Shown in pieces: positions 42,565 to 50,753 of a stretch of DNA of 64,000 bases (position 1 is its first letter; each line of letters opens with the position of its first letter). The stretch is from an alpha proteobacterium BAL199 (GTDB taxonomy: Bacteria; Pseudomonadota; Alphaproteobacteria; Thalassobaculales; Thalassobaculaceae). Below the pieces are notes generated by a model that was not told the origin of the DNA, did no database searches, and saw only the letters and a program-made list of their open reading frames with translations. The position numbers and the translations under genes are program-made. The DNA lies in assembly GCA_000171835.1 (NCBI GenBank), contig ABHC01000010.1, positions 1 through 64,000 on the forward strand, given 5' to 3'.

Positions 42565-43431
42565 TCAGGACTTGACCGCGAAGCGGCGCTCGAGGCGCAC
42601 GGTCAGCAGCGCGATCGGATAGCAGTACAGGAAGAACCACAGCAGGATGTAGCTGTAGAACGGCACCAGCAGGTCGGTTCGCCCGCCCTCCGCGCTCAGC
42701 ACCCGGCCGGTCAGGGTCATCACTTCCGACACCCCGACCACCGAGGCCAGAACGGTCGCCATGGTCAGGATGGCGTACAGGTTCATCCACGGCGGCAGCA
42801 TGCGCTTCACGCATTGCGGCAGGATGATCATCCACAAGGTCTGGCGGCGGTTGAACGCTAGGGATTCCGCCGACTCCCACTGTCCGGACGGGATCGACTG
42901 GATGGCACCGCGCACCAGTTCCGAGACGTTGGCCATCACCGGCAACGCCAGCCCGAAGGTCGCCTTGACCCAATCTGGCAGCGGGATGACTAGGCCGAAG
43001 ATCTTGATCTGGAACGGCATCAGGAACATGCAGAAGAACAGCAGCACCAGCCAGGGCGCGTTGCGGAAGAACTGGGTGACCAGCCAGGACCCGGCGCGCA
43101 CCGGCGGCAGCAATGAGATCTGCCACAGCCCGAGCGCGGTACCGACGGCGGTGCCGCCGGCCATCGCCAGGAAACTGATGGCGAGATTAAAGATGAAGCC
43201 CTGGAACAGCAGCGGCGTCCATTTCAGCAGGATGGCCAGGACCGACTCGGTCGCAGCACCGGTTTGCGCCTGGGCGACACCGGCGCTCAGCACCAGGATG
43301 CCGACCAGCCACACGCCGTGCCGGGCGCGCAGCTGCGGGATCGGTGCCCCGACCTCGCGCTCGCGGCGCACCCGCTCGGCCAGCCGGTCGGCGGCCGGCA
43401 GCAGCACCGGCAGGTCGGTGCCTCGCCTCAC
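42565..43431 (-). CDS. Amino acid ABC transporter permease (HisM/GlnP family)
   Basis: A 288-residue inner-membrane subunit. A short cytoplasmic start and a first helix (GVWLVGILVLSAGVAQA) are followed by helices carrying TQFFRNAPWLVLLFF. The EAA-loop region ESAESLAFNRRQTLWMIILPQCVKRMLPPW contacts the ATPase. The GTG at 43431 overlaps the upstream permease stop as GTGA, and the frame before it is not needed. It pairs with the other permease and the ATPase. Confidence 0.87.
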   Translation of the reverse strand: MRRGTDLPVLLPAADRLAERVRREREVGAPIPQLRARHGVWLVGILVLSAGVAQAQTGAATESVLAILLKWTPLLFQGFIFNLAISFLAMAGGTAVGTALGLWQISLLPPVRAGSWLVTQFFRNAPWLVLLFFCMFLMPFQIKIFGLVIPLPDWVKATFGLALPVMANVSELVRGAIQSIPSGQWESAESLAFNRRQTLWMIILPQCVKRMLPPWMNLYAILTMATVLASVVGVSEVMTLTGRVLSAEGGRTDLLVPFYSYILLWFFLYCYPIALLTVRLERRFAVKS

Positions 43432-44147
43432 GTGCCGTACCCCGGCACGCGGATCGCCCGCTCCCATCGATGCATGCCCCAGACCAGCAGTCCGACCAGG
43501 GCGACGTACAGGACCAGCAGGGTGACCATCATCTCCGGCACGTTGACGCTGTCCGACCAGATCTGATTGGAGACGTACAGCAGCTCCGGGACAGCGATGG
43601 CGTAGGCAAGGGTGGTGGTCTTGACCAGATTGACCAGGTTGTTGTTCAGCGCCGGCAGGCAGACCCGGAACGCCAGTGGCAGCACGATGTACAGATAGGC
43701 CTGCAGCCGGTTGTAGCCGAGCGCCTCGGCCGCCTCGCGGGTCGATTCCGGGACCGCCTCGATGCCCGAGCGGAAGATCTCCACGTTGAAGGCGCCGGCG
43801 AAGAACGACAGCGAGACCGCCGCCCAGGTGAAATTGTCGAACAACGGCTCCAGGTAGCCGTACTCGTTCTTGACCCGGGGCAGCAGGTTGCCCAGGGCGA
43901 AGAAGAAGAAATACATCTGTACGAGCGGCGGGGTGTTGCGGAACAGCTGGATGTAGCCCTGGGCGATCCGCCGGGTCCACACGAAGCGCGATCCCTGCAG
44001 CCAGGCGCCGACCACGCCGATGATGGTCGAGAAGAACAGGCAGACCAGCGACAGCCAGATGGTCATGAAGAACCCGCCGATCATGCGCGCACGATCGAAC
44101 GAATCGTAGAAATAGGTGAGGTTTATGCCGGTCTCGGGTGTTGTCAC
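43428..44147 (-). CDS. Amino acid ABC transporter permease, 5' end replaced by IS6
   Basis: A 239-residue permease of the HisM/GlnP family. Blocks are IWLSLVCLFFSTIIGVVGAWLQ (first helix), LFRNTPPLVQMYFFFF, and the EAA loop ESTREAAEALGYNRLQAYLYIVLPLAFRVCLPALNN. The only available start, the GTG at 44147, lies inside the terminal repeat of IS6 copy 2: residues MTTP come from the element and ETGINLTYFYDSF from the gene. The native start, its promoter and any upstream solute-binding protein gene are therefore gone. The membrane part looks complete, so a residual product is conceivable. Confidence 0.82.
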   Translation of the reverse strand: MTTPETGINLTYFYDSFDRARMIGGFFMTIWLSLVCLFFSTIIGVVGAWLQGSRFVWTRRIAQGYIQLFRNTPPLVQMYFFFFALGNLLPRVKNEYGYLEPLFDNFTWAAVSLSFFAGAFNVEIFRSGIEAVPESTREAAEALGYNRLQAYLYIVLPLAFRVCLPALNNNLVNLVKTTTLAYAIAVPELLYVSNQIWSDSVNVPEMMVTLLVLYVALVGLLVWGMHRWERAIRVPGYGT

Positions 44148-44953
44148 GTTAACGTGCCTGAGGTTGCGGGTTCAATGATCCGGGCGTAGGCGGTGTCGAT
44201 GCAAACAGAGAAAATCAGCTACAAGCGCCACCGCTTTCCGCCTCAGATCATTTCTCATGTTGTCTGGCTCTACGCCCGGTTCAACTTGAGCCTGCGCGAG
44301 GTCGAGGAGCTTATGCTGGAACGTGGTGTGGACGTTTCGTATGAGACGATCCGGCGCTGGACCGTCAAGTTCGGTCCCCGGATCGCCCACGTTCTGCGGC
44401 GACGGCAGCCTCGCCCTGGTGATGTTTGGCATCTGGACGAAGTCGTCGTGAAGATCGCGGGCCGGTCATACTGGCTGTGGCGCGCCGTCGACCAACACGG
44501 TGTCGTTCTTGAGGAAATCTTACAATCGAAGCGAGACAAGCGCGCTGCAAAGCGGCTTTTGATCAAGCTGATGAAACGTTGGGGCTTCGTGCCCAAAAGG
44601 ATCATTACGGACAAACTGCGCTCATATGGGGCCGCCAAGCGCGAGGTCGCGCCTGGCCTTGATCATTGGTCACACAAGGGGCTCAATAACCGCGCCGAGA
44701 ACAGCCACTTGCCCTTCCGAAAACGAGAGCGGGTGATGCAAGGCTTCCGATCACCGGGTGGATTACAACGCTTCGTGTCTATGCAATCCGCAACCCGCAA
44801 TCGTTACTCTGTCCCAGCCCGCCGTCGTTCCGCCCTCACCATTCGCTACCATCGGCTCGAAGCGTTCGAAGCTTGGAAATCCGCGGCACATGCCGCTTGA
44901 TCAACGACCGGCATGCCAACTTGCTAACTCGACGAGTTAACGTGACAACACCC
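44136..44953 (+). mobile_element. IS6-family insertion sequence, copy 2
   Basis: An 818-bp element with the same terminal repeats and orientation as copy 1 at 38342-39159, apparently identical since translations agree in all frames. The flanks are CCGGTCTC (left) and CTGACGGC (right), again not duplicated and not matching the flanks of copy 1. It has truncated the amino-acid permease on its left and abuts the Pot-type operon on its right. Confidence 0.93.
44199..44900 (+). CDS. IS6-family transposase (copy 2)
   Basis: Identical in sequence to the transposase at 38405-39106: 233 residues with the same helix-turn-helix and intact DDE triad (HLDE, ITDKL, NRAENSH). Two identical, intact transposase genes imply recent duplication or transposition and potential for further cointegrate formation or adjacent deletion. 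The ATG at 44199 is used. Confidence 0.93.
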   Translation: MQTEKISYKRHRFPPQIISHVVWLYARFNLSLREVEELMLERGVDVSYETIRRWTVKFGPRIAHVLRRRQPRPGDVWHLDEVVVKIAGRSYWLWRAVDQHGVVLEEILQSKRDKRAAKRLLIKLMKRWGFVPKRIITDKLRSYGAAKREVAPGLDHWSHKGLNNRAENSHLPFRKRERVMQGFRSPGGLQRFVSMQSATRNRYSVPARRRSALTIRYHRLEAFEAWKSAAHAA

Positions 44954-44974
44954 CTGACGGCACTGATGTGATCG

Positions 44975-45006
44975 GACGGGCCGCGGACATCGTGCCGCGG
45001 CCCGTC
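44975..45006. terminator. Strong hairpin between IS6 copy 2 and the Pot-type operon
   Basis: GACGGGCCGCGG (44975-44986) and CCGCGGCCCGTC (44995-45006) form a perfect 12-bp stem with an 8-nt loop. It lies 22 bp past the IS6 end and 44 bp before the ATPase gene. Such hairpins often follow the solute-binding-protein gene of an ABC operon, so it may be what remains of one deleted by IS6. No T-tract follows. Confidence 0.55.
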
Positions 45007-45049
45007 AGTCCCCGGCACGGGGCACGGAACCGGCGGAGAACCGACAGCG

Positions 45050-46141
45050 ATGCGCGGCAATGACGTAGTGCTCTCGGACGTGTCGATGCGCTTCGGCGAT
45101 TTCACGGCCGTTCATCCGACCGATCTGACGGTGCGGGAAGGCGAGTTCTTCTCGATCCTCGGCCCGTCGGGCTGCGGCAAGACCACGATCCTGCGGATGA
45201 TCTCCGGCTTTCTGGATCCCAGTTCCGGCGGCATCGCCATCGGCGGCGTGCCGATGGCGGGACTCGGTCCGAACCGGCGGCCAACCGCGCTGATCTTTCA
45301 GAATCTTGCGCTGTTTCCGCTGATGACCGTCTGGGAGAATGTCGCCTTCGGCCTTGAGGCACGCGGTGTCCCGATCGTCGAGCGCAAGCGCCGCGCCAGC
45401 GAGCTTCTGTCTCTGGTGGCGCTGGACGATCAGGGCCACAAGAAGCCGACCGAGCTGTCCGGCGGCCAGCGCCAGCGGGTCGCGGTGGCGCGCGCGCTCG
45501 CGGTTGAGCCGGCGGTCCTGCTGCTGGATGAGCCGCTGTCGGCGCTCGACCTCAAGCTGCGCCAGCACATGCGCGCCGAGTTGAAAGACATCCAGCGCCG
45601 CACCGGCGTCACCTTCATCTACATCACCCACGACCAGGGCGAGGCCCTGACCATGTCCGACCGGATCGCGGTGATGAACCAGGGTCGGGTCCAGCAGGTC
45701 GGCACCGGCGACGAGATCTATGACCGCCCCGCGACGCCGTTTGTCGCGACTTTCGTCGGCGAGCAGAATGTCTTCCAAGGTCGGGTCACCGCCACGAACG
45801 ACGGCCAGGCGGTTGTCGATACCGCCGTCGGTCCGTTGCGCGGAACTTCACAGGGGACGCTGTCGATCGGCGACGAGGCCCTCCTGTTCGTACGCCCGGA
45901 ACGGGTCTCGCTGATGAATGGCGCGACGGCCAGCCCGGACAACCGGATCGACGCCGAGGTGGAGCGACGCGACCTTGAAGGGTCGTTCGTGAACCTGCAC
46001 CTGCGGGCCGGCAACCATCCGATTTCCGTGCACCTGACCAACGCGGGCAGCGGGCGCGACGTGGTGTCCGGCGGCCAGCGCGTAAGTTTCCAGGCAGACG
46101 ACGCGGTCGTCATGCGCGCCGGGGAGTTCGCCCGTGAGTGA
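45050..46141 (+). CDS. potA: Spermidine/putrescine-type ABC transporter ATPase
   Basis: A 363-residue ATPase. It has Walker A GPSGCGKTT, Q-loop TALIFQNLALFPLMTVWENVAFGLE, signature LSGGQRQRVAVARALA, Walker B LLLDEPLSALD and H-loop THDQGEALTMSD. A C-terminal TOBE regulatory domain (about 240-363) includes FVGEQNVFQG. These are the features of PotA/UgpC-like importers. GGAGAA precedes the ATG at 45050. The next gene starts 8 bp before its stop. Polyamine is the usual substrate of this architecture, but without the binding protein it cannot be confirmed. Confidence 0.9.
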   Translation: MRGNDVVLSDVSMRFGDFTAVHPTDLTVREGEFFSILGPSGCGKTTILRMISGFLDPSSGGIAIGGVPMAGLGPNRRPTALIFQNLALFPLMTVWENVAFGLEARGVPIVERKRRASELLSLVALDDQGHKKPTELSGGQRQRVAVARALAVEPAVLLLDEPLSALDLKLRQHMRAELKDIQRRTGVTFIYITHDQGEALTMSDRIAVMNQGRVQQVGTGDEIYDRPATPFVATFVGEQNVFQGRVTATNDGQAVVDTAVGPLRGTSQGTLSIGDEALLFVRPERVSLMNGATASPDNRIDAEVERRDLEGSFVNLHLRAGNHPISVHLTNAGSGRDVVSGGQRVSFQADDAVVMRAGEFARE

Positions 46142-47309
46142 CCTGATCCGGATCTACGGCAAGAGCCTGACGACGATCTTCCTGGGACTGACCGCCCTGT
46201 GGATCGTGGCGCTGATCGTGGTGCCCCAGTTGCGGATGATCGAGCGGGCCTTCGTGGTCGACCGCTACAGCGACGAGGCCGCCCGGGTCGGGGTCGAGAT
46301 CAACCGCTCCTACACCCGCGTGTTCACCATCGACCAGGAACTGGACCGGGCTGCGGCCGGTCCGACGGCACCGACCGCCCCGTCGCCGTTCAGTCCGTCA
46401 CCATCATCGGCCAAGCCGTCGACACCCTCCGCCTTCGCCACCCCGTCCGCGTCATCGGGCGGTGCCGTCAGCACCGATCCCGATCGGACTGCCACCCTGA
46501 AAGCCGAAAAGGCAGAGTTGCAGGCCCGGATTGCCGAGCTGGAGGTTCGGGAGAAGGAGGTCAAAGCCGGCGGCACCGGCTACGCGCTCGGCAACTTCAC
46601 CAGCATGAGCGCGATCCACGCCAAGATCTTCCTGTCGACGCTCATGTACGCGCTGTGCGTGACGATATTGGCGTTCCTGGCCTGCTACCCGGTGGCCTAT
46701 GCGGTGGCGACGTCGCGCAGCAGCGAGCGGGTTGCCCTGCTGATGCTCGGGCTGGTGATTCCCTATGCCATCAACGAGCTGCTGCGGATCTTCTCGTGGA
46801 TCATGATCCTGGAGAAGCACGGCGTGCTGAACCGTCTGCTCGACAGTCTCGGCCTGATCGACCTCGCCGCCGGCGAGGGCATGCGGTTCGTGGCGTCGAA
46901 CGGCGCGGTCTTCGCGGTCATGGTCTACGCCTACATCCTGTTCATGGTGTTCCCGATCTACAACACGATCGAGACCCTCGACCGCAACCAGATCGAGGCG
47001 GCGCGCGACCTGGGTGCGTCGACCTGGCGGATCCATTGGCGGGTGGTGCTGCCGCACGCCAAGCCCGGCATCGCAGTCGGCGCCGTGATGACCTTCATGC
47101 TGTCGGCCGGCTCGATCGCGGCACCGGAGATCGTCGGGCGAGGCCTGCATCCAGACTGGTTCAGCCAAGTGATCTATCAGCGCTTCTTCGAGTCCAACAA
47201 CTGGAACCAGGGCTCGGCCTACGCGCTGGTGCTGCTGGTTGCCTGCGTGGTGTTCGTGCTCGGGGTCATGGGCCTGTTCAAGGTCGGCATCCGGGACATC
47301 GCGAAATGA
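46134..47309 (+). CDS. potB: Spermidine/putrescine-type ABC permease with periplasmic insertion
   Basis: A 391-residue inner-membrane permease. The core is PotB-like: LSTLMYALCVTILAFLACYPVAYA, IPYAINELLRIFSWIMIL, and the EAA loop IEAARDLGASTWRIHWRVVLPHAKPGIAVG. Between the first helix (IFLGLTALWIVALIVVPQL) and the second is an insertion of about 90 residues. This consists of a Pro/Ser/Thr-rich stretch followed by a short charged helix (LKAEKAELQARIAELEVREKEVK), facing the periplasm. The GTG at 46134 overlaps the ATPase stop, and its own stop overlaps the next permease start as ATGA. Confidence 0.88.
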   Translation: MSDLIRIYGKSLTTIFLGLTALWIVALIVVPQLRMIERAFVVDRYSDEAARVGVEINRSYTRVFTIDQELDRAAAGPTAPTAPSPFSPSPSSAKPSTPSAFATPSASSGGAVSTDPDRTATLKAEKAELQARIAELEVREKEVKAGGTGYALGNFTSMSAIHAKIFLSTLMYALCVTILAFLACYPVAYAVATSRSSERVALLMLGLVIPYAINELLRIFSWIMILEKHGVLNRLLDSLGLIDLAAGEGMRFVASNGAVFAVMVYAYILFMVFPIYNTIETLDRNQIEAARDLGASTWRIHWRVVLPHAKPGIAVGAVMTFMLSAGSIAAPEIVGRGLHPDWFSQVIYQRFFESNNWNQGSAYALVLLVACVVFVLGVMGLFKVGIRDIAK

Positions 47310-48163
47310 CCGCCGAGACCGCCACCCCGGCCGCTGCGGTTCCCGCCGCCCGCCCGTCCAGCGGCCGGGACTGGAGCGATGCGATCCTGAATGTCTACCT
47401 GGCGGTGTTCTTCGCTTATCTGTTCCTGCCCCTGCTGTTGATGGTGGCGGCCGCCTTCAACGCCTCGCCGACACCATCCGCCACCGACTGGCAGGGATTC
47501 ACCCTGGAGTGGTTCCGGCAGTTGCCGCGCGATCAGCGGTTCGTGCAGGGACTCGGGCATTCACTGTTGATCGCCACCGGGGTGATCGTGCTGGCCATTC
47601 CGCTCGGCCTGTCCGGCGCGCTGATCCTGACCCGGCTGCGGTCGCGCTCCACCACGACGCTGTACACCATCCTGGTGTCGCCGATTCTGACCCCCGGCAT
47701 CGTGCTCGGCGTGACCACCATGATCTTCTGGCGCGACACCTTCGGGGTCGAGGCCGGTCTGTTCACCGCCACCGTCGCCCAGGCGACCTTCATCGCCTCG
47801 TACTGCATGCTGATGTTCATGGCCCGACTGCAGCGCCAGGACCGGGTGCTGGAGGAGGCGGCGCTCGATCTTGGTGCTTCGCCGGTGCTTGTGTTCCGCC
47901 GGATCACCCTGCCGTTCCTGATGCCGACCATCCTGACCGCCGCGTTCATCTCATTCCTGCAGTCGATCGAGAACTACAACACGACCTTCTTCGCGATCGG
48001 CAGTTCCTGGACCCTGGTGACCGAGATCGGCTCGCGCATGCGCTTCGGCCTGTCGCCGATGGTCAACGCGATCGGTGTGCTGTTCGTGGTGCTGACGGTG
48101 ATCGCCGCCCTGATCTGGGCCGCCGCCCGTCGACGCGAACTGGCCCGCCTCGCCGCCGGTTGA
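47306..48163 (+). CDS. potC: Spermidine/putrescine-type ABC permease
   Basis: A 285-residue second permease of the same importer, with about six helices. A short Ala/Pro-rich cytoplasmic leader precedes LNVYLAVFFAYLFLPLLLMVAAAFN. The EAA loop is EEAALDLGASPVLVFRRITLPFLMPTIL, and SFLQSIENYNTTFFAIG follows in the typical place. The ATG at 47306 overlaps the potB stop. No potD gene follows; a DUF6065 gene comes next. Confidence 0.9.
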   Translation: MTAETATPAAAVPAARPSSGRDWSDAILNVYLAVFFAYLFLPLLLMVAAAFNASPTPSATDWQGFTLEWFRQLPRDQRFVQGLGHSLLIATGVIVLAIPLGLSGALILTRLRSRSTTTLYTILVSPILTPGIVLGVTTMIFWRDTFGVEAGLFTATVAQATFIASYCMLMFMARLQRQDRVLEEAALDLGASPVLVFRRITLPFLMPTILTAAFISFLQSIENYNTTFFAIGSSWTLVTEIGSRMRFGLSPMVNAIGVLFVVLTVIAALIWAAARRRELARLAAG

Positions 48164-48195
48164 CCGCAACGCCGCCGGCTGGTCCAGTGCCGGTC

Positions 48196-48903
48196 ATGCG
48201 GTTCGTGGTGCGCTGCCTGCCCGGGTTTTCCTCGCACGTGCCGGCCCCGGTGCCGGCCCGCTCGGTTTTGCCCGATTGGCTGAAGTCGATGCCATCGACG
48301 GCACCGGCGGACGCGCTGGCCGGGGCGGAGGTGCGCACGCTCAAGCATTGCCCGCCATTGATCGACGCGCTTGGCACCGGGGTGCTGTTCCCGCTGGCGG
48401 CCGACCTGACGGTACGCGGCGGTGAGTTGTCCTGGGACTGGGACGCACCCCGCCACCCCGAGGTCGGCCACACCCGCTCGCCGATCGGATTCCATCTGCC
48501 CGAGCAGGCGACCGGCGTGCCGCTCCGCCTGCCGCCAGGCCGGTTCGTGATCAAGTTCACCAACTTCTGGACGGTCGAGGTGCCCGATGGCTGGTCGGTG
48601 CTGTTCACCCATCCGCTGAACCGCGAGGATCTACCGTTCCGCACCCTGTCGGGTCTGGTGGACTGTGATCGGTGGCGCGACGGGTTGGTGCATTTTCCCG
48701 CACTGTGGATCGACCCGAACTTCGAGGGCGTGTTGCCCGCTGGCACGCCAGTGGCCCAGGCGATTCCGATCCGGCGCGAGACGCTCGATCTGGTGATCGA
48801 GGAGATGGATGCCGAACGGGTGGACGCCTACCGCGACATCGAGCAGGCACTGGCAGATGATCCGGGTGTCTACCGCAAGCAATATCGAGGAGGCGCGCCG
48901 TGA
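48196..48903 (+). CDS. DUF6065-family protein
   Basis: A 235-residue protein that resembles DUF6065 members: CPPLIDALGTGVLFPL, RFVIKFTNFWTVEVPDGWSVLFTHPLNREDLPFRTLSGLVDCDRW, then FPALWIDPNFEGVLPAGTPVAQAIPIRRE. This block order is characteristic, but no biochemical role is established. No signal or membrane segment is seen. The ATG at 48196 is 33 bp after potC; a GTG at 48187 is an alternative. Its stop overlaps the start of the NTF2-like gene as GTGA, so both probably ride on the pot transcript. Confidence 0.72.
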   Translation: MRFVVRCLPGFSSHVPAPVPARSVLPDWLKSMPSTAPADALAGAEVRTLKHCPPLIDALGTGVLFPLAADLTVRGGELSWDWDAPRHPEVGHTRSPIGFHLPEQATGVPLRLPPGRFVIKFTNFWTVEVPDGWSVLFTHPLNREDLPFRTLSGLVDCDRWRDGLVHFPALWIDPNFEGVLPAGTPVAQAIPIRRETLDLVIEEMDAERVDAYRDIEQALADDPGVYRKQYRGGAP

Positions 48904-49271
48904 GCATTGAGCAGGTCGTCGCCACCTACGCCGCGGCCTGGGACGAACCCGGCCGGGAAAAGCGAAAAGCGTTGCTGGAAGCCTCGATCACGGCCGATGC
49001 GGTCTATGTCGACCCCACGGTTGAGACGCGGGGCATCCCGGCGCTCATGGATCACATCGATACGGTCGCGGCGCGCTATCCGGGCTCGTGCCTGCAACTC
49101 ACGAGCGCCGTTGACGTTCACCACGGACTTGGCCGCTTCGGCTGGCGCAAGGTCCTCGCCGACGGAACTGAGTTGCCGGAGTGCATTGACATCGTCGAGC
49201 TTGCCGACGACGGCAAGCTTGCCCGCGTAATCGGTTTCTTCGGCCCTCTACGACCGCGGACCGGCCCATAA
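48900..49271 (+). CDS. SnoaL/NTF2-like small protein
   Basis: A 123-residue single-domain protein of the NTF2-like superfamily. IEQVVATYAAAWDEPGREKRKALLEASITADAVYVDPTVETRGIPALMDHID is the typical helix-helix-strand opening, and FGWRKVLADGTELPECIDIVELADDGKLARVIGFFG the closing sheet. The reaction is unknown. It begins at a GTG that overlaps the preceding DUF6065 stop. It is unrelated in detail to the SnoaL-like gene at 39499. Confidence 0.82.
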   Translation: MSIEQVVATYAAAWDEPGREKRKALLEASITADAVYVDPTVETRGIPALMDHIDTVAARYPGSCLQLTSAVDVHHGLGRFGWRKVLADGTELPECIDIVELADDGKLARVIGFFGPLRPRTGP

Positions 49272-49313
49272 GCCGGGACCCGAGGCGTCAACGCTGCCAC
49301 AGACCCCGAAACG

Positions 49314-49694
49314 TCAGTCGGACCCGGCAACCCAGCGCCGGGCGGCACCCATGTCGGTGAAGTAGCGGCGTTCCATTCCGACCGAACTCGGGGCGGCGGA
49401 TTGCCAGAGGTGGAGAATCAAGCCGTCCGGAACTCTGGAGAATACCGACGCGACCCGGAGGTCGGTCCGAGACGGCTGGATCGATTGCGATGACCAGACC
49501 GATTGCATCCCGCTGAGAGTCATGGAACTGAGATCAGCAGAGCGAAAGTCCCAAACAGCGCCGAGCATTGTCTTGTAATGCTCACTTTCCCGCATGCCTT
49601 TGATTATCTGGGCAATCACATCGGTGTCGACCTCGCCCAAGTATCGAACCACGTAAAAGCCGGCCGCTTCGTCAAACTCCAGCTCAACACTCAT
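49314..49694 (-). CDS. STAS/SpoIIAA-like domain protein
   Basis: A 126-residue protein without membrane segments. The pattern MSVELEFDEAAGFYVVRYLGEVDTDVIAQIIKGMRESEHYKTMLGAVWDFRSADLS followed by a late MERRYFTDMGAARRWV recalls the SpoIIAA/STAS-like fold of small proteins that read regulatory or membrane states. The assignment is by pattern only. The ATG at 49694 lies 4 bp after the TPR gene's stop, making it the last gene of a four-gene operon with cytochrome c, flavodoxin and TPR proteins. Confidence 0.65.
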   Translation of the reverse strand: MSVELEFDEAAGFYVVRYLGEVDTDVIAQIIKGMRESEHYKTMLGAVWDFRSADLSSMTLSGMQSVWSSQSIQPSRTDLRVASVFSRVPDGLILHLWQSAAPSSVGMERRYFTDMGAARRWVAGSD

Positions 49695-49698
49695 CGGA

Positions 49699-50271
49699 TC
49701 AAGTCTCTCCGTCCAACCGCAGCCGACCGACCGCTCCTTGAGTGCGCAGCTTCAGGGCGGCCGCTCGGAACCCGGGCTCGTCACCCGGCAAAGGGGCCAG
49801 CGACGCTTCCGCTTCGTTCAGCCGCCGCAGGTCGCGCAGGGCTTCGGCGCGAGCCAGGCGGACGGCCGGCCCGGAATCGTCGAGACCGCTCAGATCCTGC
49901 AGGGCATCATCCGGTCGCCCGAGCCGCAACGCGATGCGGGCCCGATTCAGCCGGGCGTCGGGATCGTCGGGAACCTGTTTCAGGTAGTCACCGAATCCGA
50001 TCTCAGCGTCACCCAACCGACCGAGATCCAGCAGACAGGCCGCCCGTTCAAAGGCGGCGTTGGTATGGTCGGGCGCACGAGCCAGTGCCGCGTCATGGGC
50101 AGCGACCGCCTCCTCCAGCCGCCCCATCCGGCGGCACACTAGGCCACGGTTGTAAAGCAGCACCGGGTTGTCCGGATCGGTGTACAGCAACGCGTCCAGT
50201 GCACGATCCGCCGCCGCCCAGTCGCCGGCCTGAACGGCTGCCGCGAACACCAAGGCCGGGTCGACCGTCAT
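49699..50271 (-). CDS. Tetratricopeptide-repeat protein
   Basis: A 190-residue soluble protein built mostly of TPR units. Examples are NPVLLYNRGLVCRRMGRLEEAVAAHDAALARAPDH, followed by two further 34-residue repeats to about residue 140. It probably scaffolds protein interactions. The ATG at 50271 is 2 bp after the flavodoxin stop; a frame open to 50379 would overlap that gene and is not needed. Confidence 0.85.
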   Translation of the reverse strand: MTVDPALVFAAAVQAGDWAAADRALDALLYTDPDNPVLLYNRGLVCRRMGRLEEAVAAHDAALARAPDHTNAAFERAACLLDLGRLGDAEIGFGDYLKQVPDDPDARLNRARIALRLGRPDDALQDLSGLDDSGPAVRLARAEALRDLRRLNEAEASLAPLPGDEPGFRAAALKLRTQGAVGRLRLDGET

Positions 50272-50273
50272 GC

Positions 50274-50753
50274 TCAGAACACTCCCGCATCGAGTCCGGC
50301 GGCCATCAAAGCGCCGAGTTCGCGGCACTGGTTGACGAACTCTTCCTTGAAATCGCCTCGGCACAGTACCGGTTCGCACACCGCCCGCCAGCGCAGGCCG
50401 GTAACGATCGTCTCGACACCGCGACGTGTCCCAGTGCCGTCGTGCCCGGCCCGGATGTACAGCGCGTAGGGCAGGCCCTGGGTTTTCTCCAGCACCGGAT
50501 AGTAGGTGCGGTCGAAGAAATCCTTCAACGCTCCGCTCATGTAGCCGAGGTTCTCGGTGGTGCCGAGGATCACGGCGCGGGCCGCCAGAACATCGTCCGG
50601 CCCGGCTTCCAGCGGCGGCAGCACCCGAACCTCCACGGCCTCGGCGCCCGCGTCTTCGGTGCCCGCCACCACAGCGTCGCGCAGTCGGCGGGTGTTCGCC
50701 GACGGTGCGTGCGCCACGATCAACAGCCGCCGGGCATCGGCCAAGTTCGGCAT
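50274..50753 (-). CDS. Flavodoxin-family / NAD(P)H-dependent FMN reductase-like protein
   Basis: A 159-residue flavoprotein. RRLLIVAHAPSANTRRLRDAVVAG is the phosphate-binding loop after strand 1. AVILGTTENLGYMSGALKDFFDRTYYP is the FMN isoalloxazine region, matching the GTPxYxGxxxxxxKxFxDR pattern of the family. It likely carries electrons or reduces quinones. Its ATG shares a base with the cytochrome stop (TGATG), linking it translationally to a c-type cytochrome. Confidence 0.82.
   Translation of the reverse strand: MPNLADARRLLIVAHAPSANTRRLRDAVVAGTEDAGAEAVEVRVLPPLEAGPDDVLAARAVILGTTENLGYMSGALKDFFDRTYYPVLEKTQGLPYALYIRAGHDGTGTRRGVETIVTGLRWRAVCEPVLCRGDFKEEFVNQCRELGALMAAGLDAGVF

Noticed and set aside
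38342-44953. Simple compound transposon with outer 8-bp target duplication
   Set aside because: The outer flanks GGTTGATG and CTGACGGC do not match, and the inner flanks do not match either.
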